Source: Ariolimax columbianus (Eukaryota; Mollusca; Gastropoda; Stylommatophora; Arionidae). From it: a stretch of DNA of 64,000 nucleotides. The stretch lies in assembly GCA_036924085.1 (NCBI GenBank), contig JAVGWX010000005.1, positions 100,645,672 to 100,709,671 on the forward strand. Reading direction: 5' to 3'. The notes under the pieces were generated by a model that was given only the letters and a program-made list of their open reading frames with translations, was not told the origin of the DNA and made no database searches. This document shows positions 33,886-45,262 of the stretch, in pieces (position 1 is the first letter of the stretch; each line of letters opens with the position of its first letter). A program made the translations under genes and the position numbers.

Positions 33886-36735
33886 ATGTCGGACACTGAA
33901 GAACAAAAAGTGTGCCAAGTCTGCACAGACTTTGAGCCACAGACTTGGAGAAAATCCCTATGCAAAAATTGTTTCTATACGCTAGAAGAACATTCAGCAG
34001 AACTTCTAGCTAATGAAGCAGTAGCAGTCGCCAAAGAAAAAGCTGCAGCTGAAGCTTCAGACACATCTATAGAAGAGTCTACAGAAAATACAGAAGCAAA
34101 AGATGATACGTTAAAGTCTAAAGATGATACAGGAAAAGAGGTTAAAAGCACTGACAATGCTCCTTCAGGAAAGGTCATCAAAAGAAAATATGGGGGTGGT
34201 TCTGCTGAAGGTGACGGTAAGTGGTCTTGGGCAAAAGATGTAGGCCGTGAATATGGTAAGCCTGCGAAAGAACCAGCTAAAGAAACATCCCCAGCAGCAT
34301 CAGCAACTGTTCCAGCGTCTACCTCCAAAAAGTCCTCACCACTGACTACCACAAAACCTTCAGGCAAATCAACATCTCCTACGCCAGTTGAAGTATCTCA
34401 ACCATCATCATCATCATCAGCCATAGCTGCAACCCCCGACACAACGTCTGTTTCTGTCTCTAAAACAAAAAACTTCGCTTCGAAATTCGAATCAAAAGCT
34501 TCGGCCTCAACCCAGAACAAAGCCACATCCAAACTGCCTGACATTCGGCCAGGCAGTTCGACAGTTGCAGCACTAACAGGTAAACTAACAGACGCCGCCC
34601 ATGACTCCAAACCGCATTCAAAACTACTATCAGAAAGTGTTACAGAAGCTCAGAAACAGCCCACTTCAAAACTTGACACTAAACCACCGTGGAAAACAGC
34701 CGAGAAGGCCAAAGTTCCAGAAACTGCGCCTAGTTTATCAAAAATGAGTTCTATTAAAACTAAAGATGGCGACATTACAGATTCTTCAAAGGACAAAAAG
34801 TCTATACCACAAACACGCAGGCTGGAAGAGAAATCAGCCAAACCTTCTGTAGGTGTCCTTTCAAAGGCTGCACCGTTTGGGAAAGACTTACTTAGAAGTA
34901 CTAAAGATTCTGCAAAACGGGACAGCTCATCTGCAGATAATAAGGGGACATCTTCGCAATCTAAATTTGAAGCATTGAAAAGCAAAGAATTGCTTAAACC
35001 TGCTTCTCGTGATGAAACGTCATCAACTTTACTTGACAAAGACAAAGTTGTTTCTACACCCAATCTAGTTTCTGAAAAATCTACCGAAGATAAATCAAAG
35101 ATTTTTTCTGATAAATGTAAGATTCCAGATGATAAACCGAAGATTCATGCAGATATACCGAAGATTTCGGAAAATAAACCGAACGTTTCCGAAGTTAAAC
35201 AGAAGATTCCAGATGATACACAGAAAGCCCCTGTTGCTGTAGTGGATTCAAAAATTACAGCAAATAATCAACCTACCGAAATAGGTCAAAGCTTGCCCTC
35301 TGACGCTAGCGGCCTGATAGACAGTGCTTCGTGTTCTTCTCGAGATTCTGAACACAGCGAGGCAGGAAAGATAAACACGTTTGGGCTCCAGGCCAAGAGC
35401 ACAGGTAGAATCTCCGATGTTAAGACAGATGCGAGTTCTGAAGTTGCACCGAACACTGGGGCCGCTACAGACAGCAATGACACTATTTGTGAAGGTCGAA
35501 GAGAAAACGGGACTCCTTCACTTGGAAACAAACTATCAGACTCACTGAGTTTGTACCGCGGGAAGGATAAAGTTGAAGGTGAACAGACATGTGATTCAGC
35601 CATTTCTATTTCGTCGTCTCCTGCGGCTACCGTTTCAGAATCTACCATAACAATACCATTGTCTGAAGATTCCAAATCGTCTTCAGTTAGTTTAAATTCT
35701 TCAACAGCATCGGATGTTCAGGACAGCCGAATAGATCTCAAGTCGGTGCAAAGTTCTTTCAAAGATGATAAAAATCCAAAAGACAAGGTCGATGAAAATG
35801 AAACTTTTTTTTCATCTATAAAATCGTCTGTTTTAGTGCCATTTAATAAGGATGAGTGCGAGGATAATGCAAATGAAAATGATAAAGAACGGACTGTCGC
35901 GGATGTCAAAGACGATTTTGATAGACTGCATGATCAGCTGAAGGGGAAGGATGAGAAACTGTCCGTTTTGACACAACAACTGTCCAAGATGGACGAGCAA
36001 GTAAAGTTCCTAGAAGAGGAAAGGGATGTCTTGAGAAGACCATCCTTACAGACTCAAAAAGAGGACTTGGAGAAGTTGCTGAATGAGCTACGGTCGCATT
36101 TGTTAAAAATGGAAGAGCAGTGCTCCAGGCTTGAGAAGGACAACCAGGCATTGATTGACAAGTTGCGAGCCCAAGAAGCAAGTGTCAGGCGTGATCAAGA
36201 GTGCCGTGGGGTGAATTCAGAAAATATCGATCTGGAAGAAGACTTAGAAATGGCCGAGAAAGAGCTGGAGGATGTCAAGGAAGATAATAAAGAGCTCCAG
36301 CGGCACATCATGGAGATGAAAAATGAGATGGATGAGATGTACGATCATTTTAGGGAGAATGAACATGACGAGTTCAGGGAACTGCAGAAAGAGTTAGACA
36401 TTACCGGGAAGAACTGTCGTATCTTGCAATTCAAGCTCAGGAAAGCAGAAAGACGAAATGACCTTATCGAGAAGGATAGGGCTCAGTACGAGGAGAAACT
36501 AAGAATGCTGCAGGACCAGTTTGATTCACAAGACGCCAAGAACCACATCAAGGCCCTAGAGGACGAACTTCGAGTTGCCAAGGAGGTGTCAGTCCGACTT
36601 CACGACGAGCTGGATGTCGTGGATGACAAGAGAAATAAGGCTCTGGAAGAGAACCGCCACTTGACAGAGTTGTTAGAGCACACCGACAAGAGACAATTCC
36701 GCATGGAGATGGAGATAGACAAGCTCCGAGACATT
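33886..36735 (+). CDS. MTCL1/SOGA-family coiled-coil protein, first coding exon
   Basis: Vertebrate MTCL1/SOGA proteins are cytoplasmic coiled-coil proteins; MTCL1 cross-links microtubules. This exon codes for 950 residues from an ATG with A at -3. Residues 1-30 hold a C-x2-C-x12-C-x2-C motif (Cys10, 13, 26, 29) like the short Cys motif at the N-terminus of MPRIP. Residues about 35-660 are Ser/Thr/Lys-rich and probably disordered. Residues about 670-950 form a long coiled coil containing KNCRILQFKLRKAERR (about 841-856) and AKEVSVRLHDEL (about 895-906), which are hallmarks of the family. Conservation ends at DKLRDI, followed by GTGAGT at 36736, a phase-0 donor. The open frame runs on for 116 intron codons rich in Cys/Phe/Leu, which should not be annotated. 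The family assignment is from memory of the conserved blocks; which paralogue it is remains open. Confidence 0.88.
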
Positions 36736-36924
36736 GTGAGTACAACTTTTTTGTGTGTGTATTTGGGTGTGCTGGTGTGTGTATGTGCGTTCTCTGGAGC
36801 GTGCGTGTATGCATGTGTCTGTGTGTTTGTGTGTGTTTTTATGGTTCTTTATCTCCAACTTCTACTTCTTCTTCTTCCACTGCTTGTTCATCTTTTCTTT
36901 TTGTTTTTCAGCCACTATCTTCTT

Positions 36925-37078
36925 CATGTTACTTTTTATGTGCATAATTTTCTTGTTTATGTGCAATCATTTTCTTGTTTATGTGCATCTTTTTCTTGTT
37001 TATGTGCATCATTTGCTTGTTTATGTGCATCAGTGTCTTGTTTATGTGCTTCATCTTCTTGTTATTCCTTGCTTAATT
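36925..37078 (+). repeat. 21-bp minisatellite, about 6 copies
   Basis: CTTGTTTATGTGCATCATTT units near the start of the intron. Being seven codons long, they extend the exon's frame artificially. Confidence 0.92.
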
Positions 37079-37374
37079 TTCTATGACCTCCATATTATTC
37101 TTCGTTTTTGACATCTCCAATTTCTTTTTTCGTTGATTTTCAGTTATTCTTCTTTTTCTTCTTCACTTCACCTTCATTTTTATCATCTTCCTCTTCCTCA
37201 TCTTTGTTCTTGCACTGTTTATTGCTGACTGATGTATTGAAGTATCATAATCTATCAGTCAGTCAATGATTTATTTAAATTTGTACGTTTTATCAATTTA
37301 TAATATTCTAATCATAGGTGCCTTGTAGCTTAGATATCATCTATTTTATTGTCTGAAATCTTTGCATGAACAGG
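37079..37374. other. Unassigned intronic sequence
   Basis: T-rich, with a CTT-rich patch (37140-37205). No feature was recognised. Confidence 0.5.
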
Positions 37375-37610
37375 ACAGTACCCCACGAACCCCATTATTG
37401 CATCAGATCTTGAAGGTTTGATATCTCTAAAACCTACCATCAGCTCTTTCATTGACCTAAACCCAGAGTTACCAGGCCAGCAGATCCACACGAGTATATG
37501 AAGGCTAGAGATCTCTCAAATCTTCCATCAGCTCTTTCATTTACCTAAACCCCAGAGTGACCAGGACAGTAGATCAATTTCAATATCTGATGGTTAGAGA
37601 TCTCTATGAA
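37375..37610 (+). repeat. About 95-bp tandem duplication, 2.5 copies
   Basis: ATCAGCTCTTTCATT and CTAAACCC with the intervening sequence recur two to three times with about 10-15 percent differences by eye. Confidence 0.8.
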
Positions 37611-37733
37611 TGCTATCCCCTCATATCATAGCCATCTATTTTGTACCGCCGAAGCAAGGATTGAGAATCGGGCAAAATGCTGGCCCTGAGCATCGAGAAT
37701 TAAGCTAGCTACCTCAGAGAGGACGTTACTCCC

Positions 37734-37952
37734 TTAAAGCTCAGCTCTCATACCGGAAACGGATGTCATATATGCCCCTCTTCGCAATTGCCCTTTCTTT
37801 GACTCTAGCGGAGAAGCCACATCCCGGTCTTCTAATTGATCATCGTTGAAAAAAGGAATATTGTCACTTTGGTCTTGTCGCGGATCCTGGTAATTTAGAT
37901 TACCTTTTCTTCTGTTGTATGTTTGCTCCTTTAAATGTTTCCAGAACGCCAT
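37734..37952 (-). CDS. Uncertain 72-codon minus-strand ORF
   Basis: An ATG-initiated frame (37952) encodes a hydrophilic, charge-rich peptide beginning MAFWKHLKEQTYNRRKGNLN with no low-complexity bias, unlike the surrounding repeat peptides. Near its end the minus strand contains CCGGTATGAGAG, a possible splice donor. It could be the first exon of a gene nested antisense in the intron, a fragment of an element, or chance. I do not recognise a family. Confidence 0.25.
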   Translation of the reverse strand: MAFWKHLKEQTYNRRKGNLNYQDPRQDQSDNIPFFNDDQLEDRDVASPLESKKGQLRRGAYMTSVSGMRAEL

Positions 37953-38151
37953 ACTGGGTCAGCTAGTCCTCCACAAGCGTCCATGGATCCCAAGAAATCT
38001 CATAGTCCATAAAGAGTTCTAGGAAATTTGAAGATCTTCTCGTGAAGCCCACAATAATATCTCAGTTATCACTTTCAGAATCCACAAAATACAGTGACCT
38101 GCTTACGGAGTGGGATTAAAAAATAAGTTCATTTCAAGCTACAGAAGTAGT
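37953..38151. other. Unassigned intronic spacer
   Basis: No feature was recognised. Confidence 0.5.
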
Positions 38152-40003
38152 AGTAACAGTATACAAGGTCTTAGCAGTAGAGACAATATGTAGTTAAGAG
38201 CTTAGACATGTTTTAATATGTAACAGTTGGAAGGAAGATAGAAAGCGCTTAGACAACCATCTTTTTACTTTCTTCTTCGTGGGAATTGAGTCAGTGCAGC
38301 TGAACTCAGTCCCGCCAGAATTTAAGTAACCAAATCGAACAACATACGTTTTGTCTCGAATCACGCAGGTGGGAGTTTTGGTAAACATACGTAACTTGAC
38401 GTAAGTTTCAGACCATGTGTCCACACCTGGAAGGATTGTGGTGGTAGACGTATTTCCGCCGAGAAATCCACGCCGTCTGGAAAACACACGAACAGCATGG
38501 GGGCTAATGGCAAGCAAACGGACAAAAACGAGAACTGTTAAGGAAATCACGTGATCTTGGAATGCAGATCGAATATAAATTCCGGCAGAGAGACGTGAGA
38601 ACATTACTTGAGAAGAAATTCAAAAGAGACGGTCAGTGGAGAGCAGGCGACAGAGTGAGGCAGACTTGCGTTGAGAACCAGATTGCTTGAGAATACATTC
38701 TAAAGACACGTTCAGTTGAGAGCAGGCGGCGGAGAGAAAAGATTTTTCAGAGATTAGATGAGAACAATACTTGAGAAGAAATTCAAAAGAGACGCACAGT
38801 GGAGGGCAAGCGACGGAAATTTGCAGTTGAGACAGATTTGAGTTGAGAACCACAGAGAGAGAGAGAGAACATTTCACTTCAGAGACAGAGAGAGAACATT
38901 TCACTTCAGAGACAGAGAGAGAACATTTCACTTCAGAGACAGAGAGAGAACATTTCACTTCAGAGACAGAGAGAGAACATTTCACTTCAGAGACAGAGAG
39001 AGAACATTTCACTTCAGAGACAGAGAGAGAACATTTCACTTCAGAGACAGAGAGAGAACATTTCACTTCAGAGACAGAGAGAGAACATTTCACTTCAGAG
39101 ACAGAGAGAGAACATTTCACTTCAGAGACAGAGAGAGAACATTTCACTTCAGAGACAGAGAGAGAACATTTCACTTCAGAGACAGAGAGAACATTTCACT
39201 TCAGAGACATAGAGAGAGTACTTCACTTAAGAGACGGAGAAACTTTGAAAAGAGACGCTCAGTGAAGGCCAGGTGACGAAGATATGCAGTTGAAACAGAT
39301 TTGAGATGAGATAGAGGCGACGGATAGAGGCGGTTGAGATAGACACGCAGCAAGCAAGGTAACTACTCTCATATTATGTAGTGGTCGTAATTACAAGTCG
39401 TCAGTAGCTTATAGAGGCAGTCTTGAAGTGATCCCATTCATCATATTGACGCAGTCCTACTGATCACGTCGACATCACCTTGATCACGTGAATGTAAGTC
39501 GTCAGTCGCAGCTAGAGGCAGTTATGCAATTATCCTAAGGATCATATTTCATGCAGTCTATCCTGACCACGTTGAGACCACTTTGATCTCCCGCTGACAA
39601 AGAGGAACAAAACCACGAACGTTATACTCGGGTTTAGAACCTACCCACTTTACCATCAGCGGCAATCCGTAAGTTCGATCGCAGCAGGCCAGATTAGCAG
39701 ATCAGATTAGGAGAGGATAAAGAACAATAACAATATCTATAAGGTTAGGTTTTAGCGGTAGGAGTGTTTTAGATAAGGTTAGGTTTAGCGGTAGGAGTGT
39801 TTTAGATAAGCGTGTGAGAAAAAGAATTTAAGTTGTTAGAGAGTTTATAGTTGGTAGAGTTCATTGAATAGAGAATCTATTGTATTTTGTTTATATGTAG
39901 TGTTACTTTAATTTGTTTAGAGTGAGCGTAGAGTGTAATAGAATAGAGCAGCCACCTTTACCATCTACGACAGAGCTCCATCAAATCAATCGGCTCTGGT
40001 ACA
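38152..40003 (+). mobile_element. LTR-like element, inverted homologue of 28828-30318
   Basis: Reading the minus strand, sequence from 40003 down to about 38152 parallels 28828-30318. It has an end GTACCAGAGCCG, then TGATGGAGCTCTGT, the Arich leader with CACTACATATAAACA, CTACCGCTAAACCTAACCTT, the internal CTCTGAAGTGAAATG array, ACTTAAATTCTGGCGGGACT and GGTTGTCTAAGC. The near-terminal GTAACAG on + (38153-38159) corresponds to the other end. No target duplication was confirmed. It is longer (about 1.85 kb) because its internal minisatellite is expanded and a CCGCTAAACCTAACC block is duplicated. Confidence 0.6.
38854..39225 (+). repeat. 27-bp minisatellite inside the LTR-like element, about 14 copies
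   Basis: CACTTCAGAGACAGAGAGAG plus AACATTT repeats almost perfectly. The homologous element at 28828-30318 has only about three such units, so this array expanded after the copies separated, or contracted in the other. Confidence 0.96.
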
Positions 40004-40189
40004 ACAGGTCTTTTGTGATCATCTGTAGACAATCTGCTGAATAATTGGACCTGTAAGGACAGACACGAAAAATGACATCGTCTCTAACATCAACTTCTCG
40101 AGCCACCATTGAAAAGACAAACTTGGCAGGAGGTGATCAAGTTGTAATGAAAGCATAATATTTCTCTTCAACTTCAGTTTTCTTCTTAC
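40004..40189. other. Unassigned spacer
   Basis: No feature was recognised. Confidence 0.5.
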
Positions 40190-40480
40190 AAGTGAAGGAG
40201 TCATAATGAGGGAGTCGTAGTGAAGGAGTCATAGTGAAGGAGGCATAGTGAGGGCGTCATAGTGAAGGAGTCGTGGTGAAGGAGTCATAGTGAAGGAGTC
40301 GTGGTGAAGGAGTCATTGTGAAGGAGTCATAGTGAGGGCGTCATAGTGAAGGAGTCGTGGTGAAGGAGTCATAGTGAGGGCGTCATAGTGAAGGAGTCGG
40401 GGTGAAGGAGTCATAGTGAAGGAGTCATAGTGAAGGAGTCGTGGGGAAGGAGTCATAGTGAAGGAGTCGTGGTGAAGGAA
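40190..40480 (+). repeat. 15/30-bp minisatellite (GAAGGAGTCATAGT type)
   Basis: About 19 units of GAAGGAGTC followed by ATAGT or GTGGT. Confidence 0.95.
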
Positions 40481-40738
40481 TCCCCGCATCCATCTGACCT
40501 TTACAAATAGTGAATGTGTCCTGGTATCTATCTCACCTTCACAAATAGTGAATGAGTCCCGGCATCCATCTGACCTTCACAAATAGTGAATGAGTCCTGG
40601 TATCCATCTGACCTTCACAAATAGTGAATGAGTCCCGGTATCTATCTCACCTTCACAAATAGTGAAAGAGTCCTGGTATCTATCTGACCTTCACAAATAG
40701 TGAAGGAATCCCGGCATCCATCTGACCTTCACAAATAG
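40481..40738 (+). repeat. About 43-bp minisatellite, 6 copies
   Basis: Units contain CCATCTGACCTTCACAAATA and GTGAATGAGTCC. Confidence 0.94.
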
Positions 40739-40999
40739 TCTCGTTGCTGTTTGTAGCCGCACCTTGAACTAAACGGCTGAGAACGCCTCAACCTAGCCAT
40801 ATAACATAGGTAATAGAATGTAGGATAGTAAGTTTATTTTAATCTAAACTTCAAGTTGCGGTGCAGTCTCAATCTGGCTGTGGAATAACCGTAATGGACA
40901 ATATATATAATTCAAAATAGCAAAGTATATACAGTAGACGGTGCATATTCGACAAGTTTAATGCTAGAAAATGTAAATAGTGCACTAACAATCTCTGAA
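40739..40999. other. Unassigned, AT-rich
   Basis: A start-like TGTAGCCGCACC near 40753, directly after an array, recalls the ends of the LTR-like elements. No matching second end was found. Confidence 0.3.
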
Positions 41000-41580
41000 C
41001 TCCAATTATCAATACCATAATTATAAATGGAGATAAAAGCAGAAAACACGAAGTTGATCAACAAAGTTGATGACAAACAACACTGAAAGAATCAACGTTG
41101 TAATAAAAGAAAATTTACAGGAGCTTGAAACAGTGAACCGTTTAAGGTAAATGGGCGCAACGATCAGTGACGAGGGTTCAAAATAATACTTCCTGGCCAG
41201 AACAAAACAGGAAACAGCAGTTCTTGCACGATTGAAACATATATGGAAAGATATACGACTCTCCCTCGACATAAAGCTCAGACTAATGGGCTCATTAGTT
41301 ATTTCAAGATTTCTCTACGCCTGGAAAATATGGTCCATTACTGCATACCTCTGGGCATGAAATGTTTTAGAAGACTCTAAAATTTCACCTACATAACCGT
41401 TTCACAAATGATGAAGTGCGATGAAGAATTGAAAATGCAAGTAGACTTAGCTTGGACCTACTCACAACGAACAAAATTCGAAAGCTGATTTAATATGGCC
41501 ATGTATCGAGGTTCAATGGACTTACAAATGCGATACTGTTGAGCACAGCGAAGGCGGGAACGTCCGAGAAAATCCTAGGA
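41000..41580 (+). pseudogene. LINE reverse transcriptase 3' relic
   Basis: A decayed + frame contains GATISDEGSK, TAVLARLKHIWKDIRLSLD, IKLRLMGSLVISRFLYAW and related blocks. This is the thumb region of RTE-like or CR1-like RTs, the same region as RIAQTIAALARLNKIWQDKW in the fragment at 55150-56259. Stops and shifts are frequent. Confidence 0.7.
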
Positions 41581-41694
41581 AGACAGCATCCATCATTGGA
41601 TTAGCCTACGACCAGAGAAGGCACACAAAAAAAAACCACACAGAGAGGGGACGGAGGATTGTGGTGGTGTCAGCAAGGGTATATAAAAGCATAT

Positions 41695-42278
41695 TGCACA
41701 CAATATAAAGTCATACTGCTCAGAATATAAAGTCATACTGCTCACAATATAAAGTCATACTGCTCACAATATAAAGTCATACTGCTCACAATATAAAGCC
41801 GTACTGCTCACATATAACAGCACACTGCTCAGAATATAAAGTCATACTGCTCACAATATAAAGTCATACTGCTCACAATATAAAGTCATACTGATCACAA
41901 TATAAAGTCATACTGCTCACAATATAAAGTCATACTGCTCACAATATAAAGCCGTACTGCTCACATATAACAGCACACTGCTCAGAATATAAAGTCATAC
42001 TGCTCACAATATAAAGTCATACTGCACCCAATATAAAGCCATACTGCACCCAATATAAAGTCCTACTGCACCCAATATAAAGCCATACTGCTCACATATA
42101 ACAGCACACTGCTCACAATATAAAGTCATACTGCTCACAATATAAAGTCATACTGCTCACAATATAAAGTCATACTGCTCACAATATAAAGTCATACTGC
42201 TCACAATATAAAGTCATACTGCACCCAATATGAAGCCATACTGCTCACAATATAAAGTCATACTGCACATAATATAAC
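41695..42278 (+). repeat. 22-bp minisatellite, about 26 copies
   Basis: CAATATAAAGTCATACTGCT plus CA, with CACCC and ACATATAACAG variants in a semi-regular order. Confidence 0.96.
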
Positions 42279-42660
42279 AGCAGATCCAAGGACTGGTTAT
42301 TCTATGCAGTAAATTTAAACTTGGTTTCTTTCGAGGTCCATCGGCCATAATCTGAAAAATAATGGAAATAAATTCTAGGTTAACGATACATCCTCAAATG
42401 GTAGACTAGGTCGTTTTTTACGCGAGGCCATGTACCAATAACCTCAGGCTAACCACCGCTTTCTTAGATATGTCCAAGGTGATGTCTCGAAGGCAACGAA
42501 TTTACAGAAAGTGAAGACGAATTCTTTTGGAGAGTGACTTTTCTACCAATGAAGATATACGCAGAGGAAAGTGTCTTACAAAATCATATTTTTAAATGCC
42601 CATTACTACTTGCACTAGATACAACATGAAGATTAGAACATCAAAGACAGCAACTATGAA
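42279..42660. other. Unassigned region
   Basis: Probably the decayed upstream part of the following LINE relic; no block was secure. Confidence 0.35.
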
Positions 42661-43258
42661 AGACAGCCGATCGCCAGGCCCTCTAAACATACATGTCAAC
42701 AATTAGCTCAAACAGATGCAAGAGTTCAAATACCTGGAACACATTTTCAATGAGGATGGACGAATGGACAGAGAAATCTAACCAGATATCAAAAAGCAAG
42801 CGCAGTGACCTACCAACTTTCACCACTAATCAAACATCGGAACATCAGTATAGAAACAAAACGGTCACTGATAAATACTATTTTCTTACCAATTGTGTAC
42901 TATCAGTGCCAAACCTGGCCTCTGTCCAAGGCACAGGAAAAGAAAAATTGCAACCTGTGAATGAGATGTCTGAGAAAAGTTTTCAACGTCACCAGAAGAG
43001 AAAGAATGCAAAATGAAATCACGAGAATAATTGTGGAAGCAACATCCTCCAAAGAATGCATATATAAACATAAAGCAAAGTGGTCTGGTCATCTCATGAG
43101 AATGAAACCAGATCGGCTGTCAATAACAAAAGAGAACAGTAGGAGGTCGGGGCTCAGAGTCAAGGGGGATACCACGAAACAAATGGATAGGCAAAATCAA
43201 AGACATCCTGTACCAGCAGGGGCTTACAACAACCACATCAATCAACACATCTAACCCA
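42661..43258 (+). pseudogene. LINE reverse transcriptase 3' relic, second type
   Basis: Shifting + frames give QEFKYLEHIFNEDGRMDREI, then CEMRCLRKVFNVTRRERMQN (about 42950-43010), KWSGHLMRMKPDRL (about 43078-43120) and a basic tail. These match the C-terminal region of non-LTR RTs of the RTE/jockey-like kind. From about 42961 to 43254 the frame is open for 97 codons. Confidence 0.72.
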
Positions 43259-43545
43259 AGAAAGAGACCTACAGCTCCCTACTACGCTTCACTGCACATC
43301 TGACCCAAGTACGAAAGTATATAAAGCAGATAAAATAACGTGATACAGAAACCACCTTCAAGAGCATGCGATGAGGTGGGGCACAGACTTCCTGTACAGA
43401 GCCACATGCGGTCGTAGCTTTATACTTTTTAAGGAAATAGAAGAAGATGTGTTAAATTGGACAATGGAACGAGTTAGAAGGGTGACTCTAGTTAGAAATA
43501 ATATGCTAAATATGTACACATATAATTAATTAAATACGACGATCA
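43259..43545. other. Unassigned spacer
   Basis: No feature was recognised; it may include the 3' end of the LINE relic. Confidence 0.4.
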
Positions 43546-43862
43546 CTGTCAAACAGCCTCAAATATCCAGGGACGTTTGGATACTCTGACCTCGTCGTGT
43601 TAAGGTTTTGGGCAATGAAGGAGCCGACATAGATGCCTTAAATATCCAGGAACCTGTGCATATTCTGACCTCGTCATTTTAGGTTTTGGGCGATGAATGA
43701 GCCGACATAGGTGCCTCAGATATCCAGGCACTTGTGCTAGATGTATTGACCTGGTTATTTTGAGGTTTAGGGCAATGATAGAGTTGACATAGGTGCCTCA
43801 AATATCCAGGCACTTGTGTTAGATGTATTGACCTGATCATGTTGGGGTTTTGGGCGATGCTT
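43546..43862 (+). repeat. About 85-95-bp tandem repeat, 3.5 copies
   Basis: Units carry CTCAAATATCCAGG, TGACCTCGTC or TGACCTGGTT, and TTTTGGGCAATGA. Confidence 0.88.
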
Positions 43863-44082
43863 GTTGGGTGATAGCGACATCACCAGACAGTTTTTTCTTG
43901 ATGATGTAACCTGCGCTGTTTTGGATTATAGTAAAGAAGTAACTGCGCTGGTTATCAACCTCACTCTTTGGTCGCGAGCTACCTAGGGTGAGTAGCAAGA
44001 TGATAAGTCGAGACGACTGGAGATAACTCTGGATGCATGCACTCTAGTCCCACCTCCTTTGAGACTAGGGGTCGCTTGAAAC
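43863..44082. other. Unassigned spacer
   Basis: No feature was recognised. Confidence 0.5.
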
Positions 44083-44157
44083 TTGCGGGGCTTGAACCTC
44101 CGCTGATTCCGTTCATCGTTGTGAGCTTTATCCCTCAACTACAGCCACTCCGTAGGG
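44083..44157 (-). mobile_element. tRNA-like SINE head, degenerate
   Basis: On minus, GAGTGGCTGTAGTTGAGGGA (A-box-like) is followed about 35 bases later by GAGGTTCAAGCCCC (B-box). No tail or duplication was located. Confidence 0.4.
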
Positions 44158-44288
44158 TAATTTGAGAGTTGACAGCAGACAGATGGACCTCAATAACCCA
44201 GTAGTTGTCTGCATTTACAATCCATACATTTCACGCCAATGAAAGAACTGATATCCTGTCCACCAAAGGCCTGACAGTTGAGACAGTA
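44158..44288. other. Unassigned spacer
   Basis: No feature was recognised. Confidence 0.5.
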
Positions 44289-44468
44289 TAAATTGATAAG
44301 GAACATGCTGAAGTCATTCAATGACCACCACTTTTATGAGGTGAGAGTATCAATTGATAAGGGGGATACTGAAATCAATCAATGACCACCACTTTTATGA
44401 GGTGAGAGTATAAATTGATAAGGGGGATACTGAAATCAATCAATGACCACCACTTTGATGAGGGCACA
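44289..44468 (+). repeat. 66-bp tandem repeat, 2.7 copies
   Basis: Units contain AATTGATAAGGGGGATACTG and CAATGACCACCACTTTTATG. Confidence 0.92.
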
Positions 44469-44529
44469 GTAATCGAGAAATCCATAGCTAACAGATTACA
44501 CAAGATTGAAAGTAAATGTTGATCATAGC

Positions 44530-45262
44530 AGAGATTAGTGACTAATGTTATTCAATGTAGTAAGAGTGTGTACAAGTGACTAATCTTACTCGATGTAGTA
44601 AGAGTGTGGACAAGTGACTAATCTTACTCGATGTAGTAAGAGTGTGTACAAGTGACTAATCTTACTCGATGTAGTAAGAGTGTATACAAGTGACTAATCT
44701 TACTCGATGTAGTAAGAGTGTATACAAGTGACTAATCTTACTCGATGTAGTAAGAGTGTGTACAATGGACTAATCTTACTCGATGTAGTAATAGTGTGTA
44801 CAAGTGACTAATCTTACTCGATGTAGTAAGAGTGTGTACAAGTGACTAATCTTACTCGATGTAGTAAGAGTGTATACAAGTGACTAATCTTACTCGATGT
44901 AGTAAGAGTGTATACAAGTGACTAATCTTACTCGATGTAGTAAGAGTGTGTACAAGTGACTAATCGTACTCGATGTAGTAAGAGTGTGTACAATGGACTA
45001 ATCTTACTCGATGTAGTAAGAGTGAATACAAGTGACTAATCTTACTCGATGTAGTAAGAGTGTATACAAGTGACTAATCTTACTCGATGTAGTAAGAGTG
45101 TGTACAAGTGACTAATCTTACTCGATGTAGTAAGAGTGTGTACAAGTGACTAATCTTACTCGATGTAGTAAGAGTGTGTACACTTGACTAATCTTACTCG
45201 ATATAGTAAGAGTGTGTACAAGTGACTAATTTTACTCGATGTAGTAAGAGTGTGTACAACCA
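44530..45262 (+). repeat. 38-bp minisatellite with a hairpin in every unit, about 19 copies
   Basis: Each unit contains TCTTACTCGATGTAGTAAGA, a 7-bp perfect inverted repeat around a 6-base loop, then a GTGTGTACAAGTGACTAA spacer. Most variation falls in the spacer (GTGTGTACA, GTATACA, GTGGACA). Confidence 0.96.

Noticed and set aside
36736..37086. The last 116 codons of the open frame that begins at 33886
   Set aside because: They follow a consensus donor at the end of the conserved coiled coil and consist of Cys/Phe/Leu-rich low-complexity intron sequence.
38620..39265. Open frames of 184 and 140 codons on opposite strands
   Set aside because: They coincide with the 27-bp minisatellite inside a mobile element.
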